Assembly (NCBI GenBank): GCA_013290085.1
Contig: JABCYS010000003.1
Coordinates: 1-19,920, forward strand
Source of the DNA: Candidatus Babelota bacterium
GTDB taxonomy: Bacteria; Dependentiae; Babeliae; Babeliales; JABCYS01
Direction of reading: 5' to 3'
DNA length: 19,920 bases
Positions 1 through 6,721 of the stretch are shown piece after piece. The position numbers and the translations under genes were made by a program. Each line of letters opens with the position of its first letter. The first letter of the stretch is position 1. The notes below the pieces were generated by a model that was given only the letters and a program-made list of their open reading frames with translations, had not been told where the DNA came from and did no database searches.

Positions 1-1
1 A

Positions 2-466
2 ATGTTGAGCATTTTATTGGGCATTAACAAAATCCAACGCGTATTAGGTTTAGGTGTATCACTTGCTTTACTGCCTCTTATGATTGCAGGCGCAGTGTTG
101 ACCTTTAAATCTTACCCGCATTTGAGCATGCTTTTCATCATCATGGTACTTTCTAAGGCGGTTAACTATGCGCTTAACCAGCCATCAATGAAACAGCTGT
201 ACATTCCAACAAGCAAAGAAGCTAAGTATAAATCGCAAGCGTTTATTGAAATGTATGGTTCTCGTGGATCTAAGGCGGCAGGTTCAAGTATTAACCTTCT
301 GCGTAAGCCACTTATGGACCAACACGGGGCACTTGCTGGTTTAACTATGTTTATTACCTACTGTACGTATGCATCATTAGGTATCGTAGCAGTATGGTTC
401 TTCGTTGCCCTTTATCTTGGACGCACCTTTAATAAAGCTATTAAAGAAAAACATACTATTTGTTAA
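2..466 (+). CDS. ATP/ADP translocase (NTT/Tlc family), C-terminal part
   Basis: This is the 3' end of a nucleotide transporter gene whose beginning lies before the window. The 154 visible residues match the C-terminal third of the complete NTT protein just downstream. Both have an LYIPT motif followed by a K.KS segment and a GS..(S/A)K..GS motif (here LYIPTSKEAKYKS and YGSRGSKAAGSS). LYIPT falls near residue 66 here and near residue 395 in the neighbour, so about 330 residues are missing upstream. The ATG at position 2 is therefore internal rather than the start. Hydrophobic membrane segments are visible at about residues 15-55 and 110-140. Family members exchange host ATP for ADP or import nucleotides in intracellular bacteria and plastids. 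The substrate of this copy cannot be told from the sequence. Confidence 0.85.
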   Translation: MLSILLGINKIQRVLGLGVSLALLPLMIAGAVLTFKSYPHLSMLFIIMVLSKAVNYALNQPSMKQLYIPTSKEAKYKSQAFIEMYGSRGSKAAGSSINLLRKPLMDQHGALAGLTMFITYCTYASLGIVAVWFFVALYLGRTFNKAIKEKHTIC

Positions 467-477
467 CGAGGAAAAAA

Positions 478-516
478 ATGAAAAAGAGCCTTCTAAATAC
501 CTGTATGGGAATTTAG
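478..516 (+). other. 12-codon mini-ORF with good ribosome binding site, possible leader peptide
   Basis: A GAGG sequence at 468-471 lies six bases before an ATG at 478. The frame MKKSLLNTCMGI runs to a TAG at 514-516. It covers the left arm, the loop and the start of the right arm of the hairpin at 483-526. This layout resembles a leader peptide whose translation would melt the hairpin and let transcription continue into the next NTT gene. It could equally be chance, because so short a frame has no coding statistics. Confidence 0.3.
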
Positions 517-526
517 GAGGCTCTTT
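483..526 (+). terminator. Long hairpin between the two NTT genes
   Basis: The left arm at 483-498 (AAAGAGCCTTCTAAAT) pairs with 511-526 over 16 positions with a single G-U pair and a 12-base loop. The run of T after it is poor (CTTT, then GACTTTACT), so it may be a weak terminator, an attenuator or an mRNA-stabilising 3' hairpin for the upstream gene. Confidence 0.6.
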
Positions 527-592
527 GACTTTACTGGGGTGGAGTAATTGAAGTTGAGGTAGTTTGCTTAACACATCAGGGAGTCAAAATAT

Positions 593-2038
593 ATGCAGGT
601 GCTTGCTCGTTTAAAATCTCTAATCAATGTCGAGCCCAATGAACGGCTTAAGGTTTTGTTTTTATCTCTCGCCTTTTTTATTGTTATAGGCGCATACACT
701 ATTGCTAACGAACTAAAAAGTTCTGTTTTTGTGCAAATTGTTGGCAAGGAATCTATCCCCCATGCTCGAATTGCGGCTATGTTTTTTCTGGTGCCGCTTA
801 TATTTTTCTATTCTCGACTGGTAGATGCCATGCGAAGGTACCAACTACTCTATATCTACAGTGTAGCCTTCGGACTTTTGGGACTTGTCTTCACTTATTT
901 TTTAAGCCATCCGACCATCGGGATTCCCAATACCGAACAAAGTTCTAGCAGAATTTTTGGCTGGCTGTTCTACTTTTTTGTTGAAGCATACTCCCCATTC
1001 TTAATTAGTGTATTTTGGGCATTTGCCAACTCAATTAATAGTCCCGAATCAGCAAAGAAAAATTACGCGATCATTGTTGCCGGATCAAAGTTGGGAGGCA
1101 TGTTCACCTCTGCGCTAGCAGTCTATTTACTTGGTTATGTATGTCTTCCGATCCAAGATTCTTTACGTATTGATACGATTAATCATCAAATTTTACTCGG
1201 TGGTGCCTCGCTTCTCCTCTTGAGCATACCATTCATTGTTCATTTTTTTATGAGACTTATTCCGGGTCGCCAACTTCATGGTTACGAAGCAGTGTATCAA
1301 TTCGAAAAACAAAAAAGCCATGCGGTTGAAGTAGAAGCAAAGAAAGAAACTATTTTTGAAACCATTCAAACAGCATTGCTTGGTATGACCAATGGTCTGA
1401 CACTTATGATTAACCAACCGTATGTGCTTGGCATTTTTGGTATGGTTTTTTTCCACGAAGTGATTTATGTCATTTTTAGCTACATACGAATAAGCGTCGT
1501 AGAAAGTACCTCATCAACTATGACTGACTTTACGTGCTCCCTGTACCAACAAATTTTCTTTGTTCATTTCATTGGTTTCATTATAACCCTTGTGGGTACC
1601 AGACCTTTACTTGAGAAATTGGGCGAACGTTTTTGCTTGCTGATTATCCCGGCAGTCGAAGGGGTCTTCCTGCTCTATCTATTAGCCAGCTATAGTTCGA
1701 ACGCAGTCTTTATAGGGTTTATCACTCTGAGGGCTATTAATTTTGCCTTTAGTCAGCCTATCCGAGAAAGCCTCTATATCCCTACGGTAAAAGACCTTAA
1801 GTTCAAGTCCAAATCCTGGATCGATGCCTTTGGTTCCAAGTTTGCAAAAAGTACCGGCTCTACCTTCAACATTGTAGCAAGCCGCCTGGGGACCGGGTGG
1901 TTTATGCCACTCCACGCAGGGTTTTTTGCAGTGGTCTTAGGGGCCTGGTTTGTGACAGCCAATCTCCTTGGCAAGAGGTTTGACCGGGCTGTTGCCAATA
2001 ACGAGGTTATCGGAGCAGAGGAAGAGGTGGTTGCCTGA
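593..2038 (+). CDS. ATP/ADP translocase (NTT/Tlc family), complete
   Basis: This 481-residue, very hydrophobic protein has the length and pattern of the NTT/Tlc nucleotide transporters (about 500 residues, 12 membrane helices). The first helix is near residues 20-40, after PNERLKVLF. A charged central loop at about 218-255 separates the two halves. The C-terminal LYIPT motif near residue 395 and the following FGSKFAKSTGS segment are shared with the truncated gene upstream, so the two are tandem paralogs. The family exchanges host ATP for bacterial ADP, or imports other nucleotides, across the inner membrane. An AGGGAG sequence at about 579 supports the ATG at 593. The gene ends with TGA, and the rpsB promoter begins at that stop. 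Exact substrate (ATP/ADP exchange or general nucleotide uptake) is unknown. Confidence 0.92.
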   Translation: MQVLARLKSLINVEPNERLKVLFLSLAFFIVIGAYTIANELKSSVFVQIVGKESIPHARIAAMFFLVPLIFFYSRLVDAMRRYQLLYIYSVAFGLLGLVFTYFLSHPTIGIPNTEQSSSRIFGWLFYFFVEAYSPFLISVFWAFANSINSPESAKKNYAIIVAGSKLGGMFTSALAVYLLGYVCLPIQDSLRIDTINHQILLGGASLLLLSIPFIVHFFMRLIPGRQLHGYEAVYQFEKQKSHAVEVEAKKETIFETIQTALLGMTNGLTLMINQPYVLGIFGMVFFHEVIYVIFSYIRISVVESTSSTMTDFTCSLYQQIFFVHFIGFIITLVGTRPLLEKLGERFCLLIIPAVEGVFLLYLLASYSSNAVFIGFITLRAINFAFSQPIRESLYIPTVKDLKFKSKSWIDAFGSKFAKSTGSTFNIVASRLGTGWFMPLHAGFFAVVLGAWFVTANLLGKRFDRAVANNEVIGAEEEVVA

Positions 2039-2066
2039 TTGAAAAAAGGCCTATTTCTGCTATGGT
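2039..2066 (+). promoter_or_regulatory. Promoter for rpsB
   Basis: TTGAAA at 2039-2044 and TATGGT at 2061-2066 are 16 bases apart. The -10 box is preceded by TGC, giving an extended -10. It starts directly after the stop codon of the NTT gene and would give an rpsB leader of about 105 bases. Confidence 0.55.
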
Positions 2067-2099
2067 AGTTACATATCTTTTATATCTTCTTACCTCTTT

Positions 2100-2173
2100 T
2101 TAAGGGTGGCTGATGAGGACTCCTCTGCGGGACGTTTTCAAGCCAAGGGGTAATAGTGGTAACCCTGAAAGGA
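2100..2173 (+). promoter_or_regulatory. Structured rpsB leader, possible S2 autoregulatory element
   Basis: The leader contains two sequences able to pair with the same ACCCT at 2162-2166, which lies just before the ribosome binding site (AAAGGA, 2168-2173). They are AGGGT at 2103-2107, extended by GGCT 2108-2111 with AGCC 2141-2144, and GGGT at 2148-2151. The two pairings exclude each other. Ribosomal protein S2 is known to repress its own mRNA in enterobacteria, so feedback control is plausible. No match to a known leader family could be verified. Confidence 0.35.
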
Positions 2174-2177
2174 ATCC

Positions 2178-3017
2178 ATGATCGATTTTAAACAGCTAGC
2201 CAAGGCTGGCGTACATTTTGGCCATCAAACATCACGCTGGAACCCTAAAATGGCTCCCTATATCTGGGGTAGCCGTAGCGGTATCCACCTCATCGATGTG
2301 GCTAAAACTGCTAATCAAGCTGAAAAAGCAGCTAAATTTCTAGAATCAGTAGCAGCACAAGGCAAACAAATACTCTGGGTTGGGACTAAAAAACAAGCCC
2401 AAGCAGCAATCGCCCAAGCTGAAAAATTAAAAATGCCGGTAGTTACCCACCGTTGGATTGGTGGCACTCTCACGAATAACTCTCAAGTGAGAAAATCTAT
2501 TACCCGTATGCTTCACTTTGAAGACATTCTCGATAAATCGGAACAAGTACAATACAAGAAAAAAGAACTTGGTATGTTCCAAAAAATAGTTGACCGGCTT
2601 CAACACAACGTTGGCGGTATTAAAACCTTACGTTGGCCAGTAGGAGCAGTTGTTCTTGTCGATGTTCGTAAAGAACAAACAGCTCTTAAAGAAGCAAATG
2701 TTATGGGAATACCAGTTGTTGCATTGGTTGATACGAATTCAGATCCATCTGCGGTTGATTACGTAATTCCAGCTAACGATGATTCACCAAAAGCAATCAA
2801 AATTATTGTTGATTACTTGGTAGGCGCTGCTCAAAAAGGTCTTGAAGAAGCTGCACAAAAGAAAGTGCAAGTTGTTCAAGAACAAGAAGTGACAGAGGCT
2901 CCTTTGGAAGTAATCGCGCTTAAAAAGCTCGAAGAAGAAGAAGAGGAAAAGCCGAAGTCCAAAGTAGTTAAGATTACAAAAAAGCCTGCTTTGCCACCAA
3001 GACCAAAGCGCTCCTAA
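2178..3017 (+). CDS. rpsB: 30S ribosomal protein S2
   Basis: The 279-residue product has the S2 signatures: an N-terminal AGVHFGHQT.RWNPKM block (about residues 10-25), I.LIDV.KT, ILWVGTKKQA, RWIGGTLTN near residues 92-100 and PVVALVDTNSDP near 180. S2 binds late to the head of the small ribosomal subunit, contacts S1 in many bacteria and is needed for translation initiation. The usual S2 core is followed by a lysine- and glutamate-rich tail with a run of E residues and a basic end, somewhat longer than the E. coli protein. The ATG has AAAGGA at 2168-2173. The usual partner gene tsf (EF-Ts) is not next to it. A tRNA-Ser gene follows after 12 bases, so all are probably transcribed together. 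Confidence 0.97.
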   Translation: MIDFKQLAKAGVHFGHQTSRWNPKMAPYIWGSRSGIHLIDVAKTANQAEKAAKFLESVAAQGKQILWVGTKKQAQAAIAQAEKLKMPVVTHRWIGGTLTNNSQVRKSITRMLHFEDILDKSEQVQYKKKELGMFQKIVDRLQHNVGGIKTLRWPVGAVVLVDVRKEQTALKEANVMGIPVVALVDTNSDPSAVDYVIPANDDSPKAIKIIVDYLVGAAQKGLEEAAQKKVQVVQEQEVTEAPLEVIALKKLEEEEEEKPKSKVVKITKKPALPPRPKRS

Positions 3018-3029
3018 AACAAGCTTTTT

Positions 3030-3121
3030 GGAGAGGTGTCTGAGTGGTCTAAAGAGCACGATTGGAAATCGTGTATGTCTCGAAAGGGGCATCGAGGGTT
3101 CGAATCCCTCTCTCTCCACCA
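3030..3121 (+). tRNA. tRNA-Ser (anticodon GGA)
   Basis: This is a complete class II tRNA. The acceptor arms GGAGAGG and TCTCTCC pair. The anticodon stem CACGA/TCGTG carries the loop TTGGAAA, giving anticodon GGA, which reads UCC and UCU serine codons. A long variable arm (GTCTCGAAAGGGGC) and a T arm GAGGG-TTCGAAT-CCCTC follow. The 3' CCA is encoded at 3119-3121. It starts 12 bases after the rpsB stop. Confidence 0.96.
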
Positions 3122-3148
3122 AGAATTACCGACCCTCTAGTTAAAATT

Positions 3149-3230
3149 GGAAGTCGATAAGGTACTATCACAGAATCTGTCAGGTCCGAAAGGAAGCAGC
3201 AGGGGTGATGCAAGGCCTGTATCGACTTCC
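3149..3230 (+). ncRNA. ffs: Small signal recognition particle RNA (4.5S type)
   Basis: The conserved Ffh-binding domain is clear: TCAGGTCCGAAAGGAAGCAG with a GAAA tetraloop, followed by AGCAGGGG and GATGCAAGG. An 11-bp perfect stem (GGAAGTCGATA at 3149-3159 with TATCGACTTCC at 3220-3230) closes the molecule. The RNA is the short bacterial form, about 82 bases, with no Alu domain. It joins Ffh to target membrane and secreted proteins to the inner membrane. It sits directly before dnaX, an order also seen in Bacillus (scr-dnaX). The exact 5' end may lie a few bases upstream. Confidence 0.93.
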
Positions 3231-3241
3231 TCTCTTTTTTT
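3220..3241 (+). terminator. Terminator formed by the closing stem of the SRP RNA
   Basis: The 3' arm of the SRP RNA stem (3220-3230) is followed by TCTCTTTTTTT at 3231-3241. It thus looks like an intrinsic terminator ending the rpsB-tRNA-Ser-ffs unit. Confidence 0.6.
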
Positions 3242-3249
3242 GTAGGTAA

Positions 3250-3258
3250 TGCTATACT
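3250..3258 (+). promoter_or_regulatory. Extended -10 promoter for dnaX-der-hpf
   Basis: TGCTATACT is a near-consensus extended -10 element. It lies right after the SRP terminator and about 38 bases before the dnaX ATG. No convincing -35 box is seen (T-rich at the expected place). Confidence 0.45.
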
Positions 3259-3295
3259 TACGCAAATCCCAACCTTATTTTTTTAAAAAGATTGT

Positions 3296-5020
3296 ATGAG
3301 CGATTTAAGACTTAACCTTGCACGAAAATGGCGGTCTAAAGATTTTGATTCTATTATTGGTCAAGGTCTTTCCATTCGCATGTTGAAAAACAGCCTGTAT
3401 CTAGGACAGTTTTTCCCCGTCTATCTTTTTTCAGGACAACGTGGCTGTGGTAAAACGACAACAGCGCGTGTTTTTGCAGCAGCCATAAATTGTGGTGCGT
3501 TACCTGATTTCCAACAATCGCCAAAAAAATCTGCTATCCCTTGTGCCACCTGTGATTCGTGTAAAGCCATGCTTGCAGGAAAACATCCTGACTTTATTGA
3601 AATAGATGCGGCATCACATACCGGTGTGGATAATGTTCGCCAAATAATTGAAGCCTCTTCATTATTGCCACTCCTGGGAAGAAAAAAAATATACCTTATC
3701 GATGAAGCACACATGTTGAGTAAGGCAGCATTTAATGCCTTTTTAAAAATCTTGGAAGAACCGCCAGCATCAGTCCTTTTTATCCTTGCTACTACTGATC
3801 CGCAAAAAATTATTGAAACCGTACGGTCTCGTTGCTTTCAACTTTTTTTTGGTGCCGTTGCTGTTGCTGATTTGCAACAACATTTGATAAAAGTGTGTGA
3901 GGCGGAGAACATCACGTACGATGAAAAAGCATTGCTTCTCATTATCCAAGAATCAGAAGGTTCGGTGCGTGATGCCCTTAATATCCTTGAGCAAGTGCGG
4001 TTTTCAGCGCCAGCAGTTACCGCCGATGCAGTCCTCCAAAGCTTGGGACAATTGAGTAATGAAAAATTAGTAACCATCCTTGATTGTATTTTGAATAAAG
4101 GGAGTGAGCAGCTTCTATCACTCTTTTCTCGACTGAATATAGATGCGTATAGTACTGAAAAATTGTATGGAATGTTGGTAGAACTGGCCCGCTTAAGTGT
4201 GTGGATGAAACATGGCATACAGCCGCCAACTATGTTTGATACCTCTACCGTAGAAAAAATTATTTCGTCTGCTCCGTTAGAACGTCTATCTTTTATCCTT
4301 CAAACGTTATGTGATTACGAAATTGTTTTAACAAAAACAACAAAAAAACATCTGATGCTCGAAATGCTTCTGCTCAAGCTGTGCAACCATGTTCCAGAAA
4401 AGCCAAGCAACAGACCGGAGCACAATAATGCACGAGAGAGCGTTGGTAGAAAACCAGCGCCATCACTATCTACGAGTACAGAATCAAAAATTGTTGAATC
4501 CACTCCCGCGCAAGTAGCAGTGGAATTACCAACAGCACCAGCTTCACCATCGCCACAACCATCATTCTCACCGTCTTCACCATGGGATACCTTCATCACT
4601 AAAGTTCAGTCATTGAATGATCCGTTACTCAAATCTATTTTTGTTCAAGCAACGTATGACTCGCTGAATGCGGATGGAAAATTGACGGTTATCTTCTCAG
4701 AGCAATTTTCTTTTTTTAGTGATTGGATTTCCGAAAGTTCTGCCACATGGCTCCCGCTCCTCAAAGCTGTCTTTGGTGATCATGTTCACTTCAATCCCGT
4801 GTTTCAGGGAAAGGCGCCGATGGTAGAAAGCAAACCAGAAATGAAAACTATACAAAAAAATGAAACGCAACCTTCTCAGCGATATACATCTGAGGTAAAA
4901 AAACCTTTGGTAACAACGCGGGGGAAGGCGATAGATGTTTCTGATGAACAAACATGGCAGAAGACATCGCTCGCATTAAAACATTTTCCAGGCACCGTTG
5001 TAGAGATCGCAGAAGGATAA
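3296..5020 (+). CDS. dnaX: DNA polymerase III subunit gamma/tau
   Basis: This 574-residue AAA+ protein is the clamp-loader ATPase that loads the sliding clamp and, as tau, links the polymerases and helicase. The Walker A motif GQRGCGKT is at residues 47-54. The four zinc-binding cysteines are at 66, 83, 86 and 89. The Walker B DEAH is at 136-139, followed by FLKILEEPP, sensor 1 TTD at 166-168 and the SRC motif with the arginine finger at 178-180. Domain III ends near residue 368. A proline- and serine-rich linker and a divergent C-terminal region follow. Several A-runs occur in frame (codons 350, 521, 534), but no shorter gamma form can be claimed. The ATG has no strong ribosome binding site. 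der begins two bases after its stop, which suggests coupled translation. Confidence 0.96.
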   Translation: MSDLRLNLARKWRSKDFDSIIGQGLSIRMLKNSLYLGQFFPVYLFSGQRGCGKTTTARVFAAAINCGALPDFQQSPKKSAIPCATCDSCKAMLAGKHPDFIEIDAASHTGVDNVRQIIEASSLLPLLGRKKIYLIDEAHMLSKAAFNAFLKILEEPPASVLFILATTDPQKIIETVRSRCFQLFFGAVAVADLQQHLIKVCEAENITYDEKALLLIIQESEGSVRDALNILEQVRFSAPAVTADAVLQSLGQLSNEKLVTILDCILNKGSEQLLSLFSRLNIDAYSTEKLYGMLVELARLSVWMKHGIQPPTMFDTSTVEKIISSAPLERLSFILQTLCDYEIVLTKTTKKHLMLEMLLLKLCNHVPEKPSNRPEHNNARESVGRKPAPSLSTSTESKIVESTPAQVAVELPTAPASPSPQPSFSPSSPWDTFITKVQSLNDPLLKSIFVQATYDSLNADGKLTVIFSEQFSFFSDWISESSATWLPLLKAVFGDHVHFNPVFQGKAPMVESKPEMKTIQKNETQPSQRYTSEVKKPLVTTRGKAIDVSDEQTWQKTSLALKHFPGTVVEIAEG

Positions 5021-5022
5021 AA

Positions 5023-6342
5023 GTGAAAAAATTAAGTCGTGTTATTATTGTGGGCAGAACCAATGTTGGCAAATCAGCATTGTTCAATCGTATGTCCTCG
5101 ACCGTTAAAAGCCTTATTTTCGATGAACACGGCGTTACACGTGACTACGTTAAGGACGTGGTAACGTGGAAAGATAAAAGTTTTGAACTTATCGATAGCG
5201 CAGGCTTAAGCTTAAAAAAAAGCACGGATCCACTTCTTGAAAGAGTTCGTCTGAGTGCCCTTAATCTAGTAAGTTCTGCGCACGTTATTATTTTTGTGGT
5301 AGATGGTAAAAGTGGCCTTCTTCCAGAAGATCATGAAATATCTAAAGCTCTTCATAAGAGTGGAAAAAAAGTGATCTTGGCTATCAACAAGATAGATACC
5401 AAACTTGCGCAAGAGCAAACCTATGAATTTGACCGTCTTGGTTATAAAACAATCTGTCCCATCTCTGCATTGCACGGTACGGGCGTTACCGATTTGCTTG
5501 ATACCATAGCTGAAGCTTTGGCAGATGAGCATGGTGTGGTAGAAGTAAAAAAAGCAGGGTTAAGTGTTGTTCTGTTGGGTAAACCAAACGTAGGTAAATC
5601 TTCACTCATGAACCAACTGTTAAAAGAAGAACGTTCATTGGTGACCGATATCCCGGGAACAACTCGTGAAGCTATCAGCGAAAACATCCAATTTTTTAAA
5701 GAAACGATAGAAATTACCGATACGCCAGGAGTGCGTAGAAAAAGGACCATTGATCTTGAACTTGAAGGCATGATGGTAAAAAGTAGCTTGCGTGCGGTGC
5801 GGGAAGCGGACATCGTCCTTCTTCTCCTGGACGCAGCTGCGGGAAAAATTTCTGACCAAGAACTGAAGCTGGCCTATTATGCCTTTGATGACCAAAAGAA
5901 GGGACTGCTTCTCTTATTTAACAAGCAAGATCTTACCGATGACCAAACAAAAGCAGATTTAGAATTTTCTCTTGAGGAACATGAGCATCTACTCAAAAAA
6001 TTAGTGACCATGAATATTTCTGCAAAAACAGGAAAAAATATTGGATCTATTTTGCCAACGGTTCATGAAATATGGGAACGGTACAACAAACAGTTTTCTC
6101 AGGAAGAGATAGTTGTCTTATTGAAGCAAGCACTTATTCGTACACCACTCTATCGCACGGGGCAGATGTTACGCCTCATGAGCGCTAAACAAATAAAAAC
6201 AGCCCCAATAACCATAGTTCTTTACGTGGATAACCCATCTTGGTATGGTCCAAGTCAGTTGGGTTTCTTTGAAAATGTTTTACGTGGATATACCGATTTG
6301 CGTGGCGTTCCTGTCCATTTTGTGGTACGAAAAGCCTCGTAG
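5023..6342 (+). CDS. der: Ribosome assembly GTPase Der (EngA)
   Basis: Two consecutive GTPase domains in one chain are diagnostic of Der. In domain 1 the P-loop is GRTNVGKS at 11-18, DSAG is at 58-61 and NKID at 122-125. In domain 2 the P-loop is GKPNVGKS at 186-193, DTPG at 233-236 and NKQD at 300-303. A KH-like C-terminal domain follows (about 350-439). Der acts in late assembly of the large ribosomal subunit. The chosen start is the GTG at 5023. It follows AGAAGGA at 5011-5017, lies two bases after the dnaX stop and gives the normal N-terminus just before the first P-loop. In-frame extension upstream would overlap dnaX by 67 bases without family support. The length, 439 residues, is typical. 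Confidence 0.96.
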   Translation: MKKLSRVIIVGRTNVGKSALFNRMSSTVKSLIFDEHGVTRDYVKDVVTWKDKSFELIDSAGLSLKKSTDPLLERVRLSALNLVSSAHVIIFVVDGKSGLLPEDHEISKALHKSGKKVILAINKIDTKLAQEQTYEFDRLGYKTICPISALHGTGVTDLLDTIAEALADEHGVVEVKKAGLSVVLLGKPNVGKSSLMNQLLKEERSLVTDIPGTTREAISENIQFFKETIEITDTPGVRRKRTIDLELEGMMVKSSLRAVREADIVLLLLDAAAGKISDQELKLAYYAFDDQKKGLLLLFNKQDLTDDQTKADLEFSLEEHEHLLKKLVTMNISAKTGKNIGSILPTVHEIWERYNKQFSQEEIVVLLKQALIRTPLYRTGQMLRLMSAKQIKTAPITIVLYVDNPSWYGPSQLGFFENVLRGYTDLRGVPVHFVVRKAS

Positions 6343-6373
6343 CGGTTACATTTTTTAAAAAGGGAGAGAGAGT

Positions 6374-6703
6374 ATGAAAAAAATTACCTTCCGTCACATG
6401 GAAGCGACAGCCGATATTGAAAATTATGCGAATGCGGCACTTGAACGCGTCATGGACGCGCTCAAGCATGAGCGTAGTCCAATCCAGGTTGATCTTGTTC
6501 TTACACCAGGTCGGCCGCATGCGCATCATGAAGTAGAGTTACTTATCAAGACACCGAATCACAATGTAATCTGCAAAGAAGAAGGCCCACACTTTTATCA
6601 AATCCTTGATAAAGCGTGTGACCTCGCCTATCGCAAAATACATGAGCAAAAAAAAGAACTTCTTGGCGAGCAAAGAAACAAAGACAAATACAAGGGCACT
6701 TAA
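6374..6703 (+). CDS. hpf: Ribosome hibernation promoting factor, short HPF/RaiA type
   Basis: The 109-residue protein fits the HPF/RaiA (S30AE) family: KKITFRHMEAT at the start, a helix around 18-32, a QVDLVLTP strand, HHEVELLIKTP and a basic C-terminal helix (DLAYRKIHEQKKEL). The family binds the decoding centre of idle ribosomes and stores them as inactive particles when growth slows. The protein lacks the C-terminal domain of long HPF that forms 100S dimers directly, so it is the short type. AGGGAGAGAG at 6361-6370 lies before the ATG. It is 31 bases after der and probably in the same transcript. A perfect 20-base palindrome overlaps its stop codon. Confidence 0.9.
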   Translation: MKKITFRHMEATADIENYANAALERVMDALKHERSPIQVDLVLTPGRPHAHHEVELLIKTPNHNVICKEEGPHFYQILDKACDLAYRKIHEQKKELLGEQRNKDKYKGT

Positions 6704-6715
6704 TCGATTAAGTGC
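6696..6715. terminator. Palindromic hairpin between convergent hpf and dsbD
   Basis: GCACTTAA at 6696-6703, loop TCGA, and TTAAGTGC at 6708-6715 form a perfect 8-bp stem (20-base palindrome). The hpf stop codon lies in the left arm, and GGCTTTTAA follows. It is well placed to end both converging transcripts, though the T-runs are short. Confidence 0.5.
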
Positions 6716-6721
6716 TGGCTT

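Noticed and set aside
2784..3122. Minus-strand frame across the end of rpsB and the tRNA-Ser gene
   Set aside because: It is antisense to a tRNA and to a well-supported ribosomal protein gene; it is a shadow frame.
4342..4903. In-frame A-runs in dnaX (4342-4348, 4854-4860, 4897-4903) as programmed frameshift sites producing gamma
   Set aside because: Slippage at 4342-4348 would end after 26 further codons but cuts the last helix of domain III, and no strong downstream stem or internal ribosome binding site is seen. A-runs of this length are common in this AT-rich sequence.
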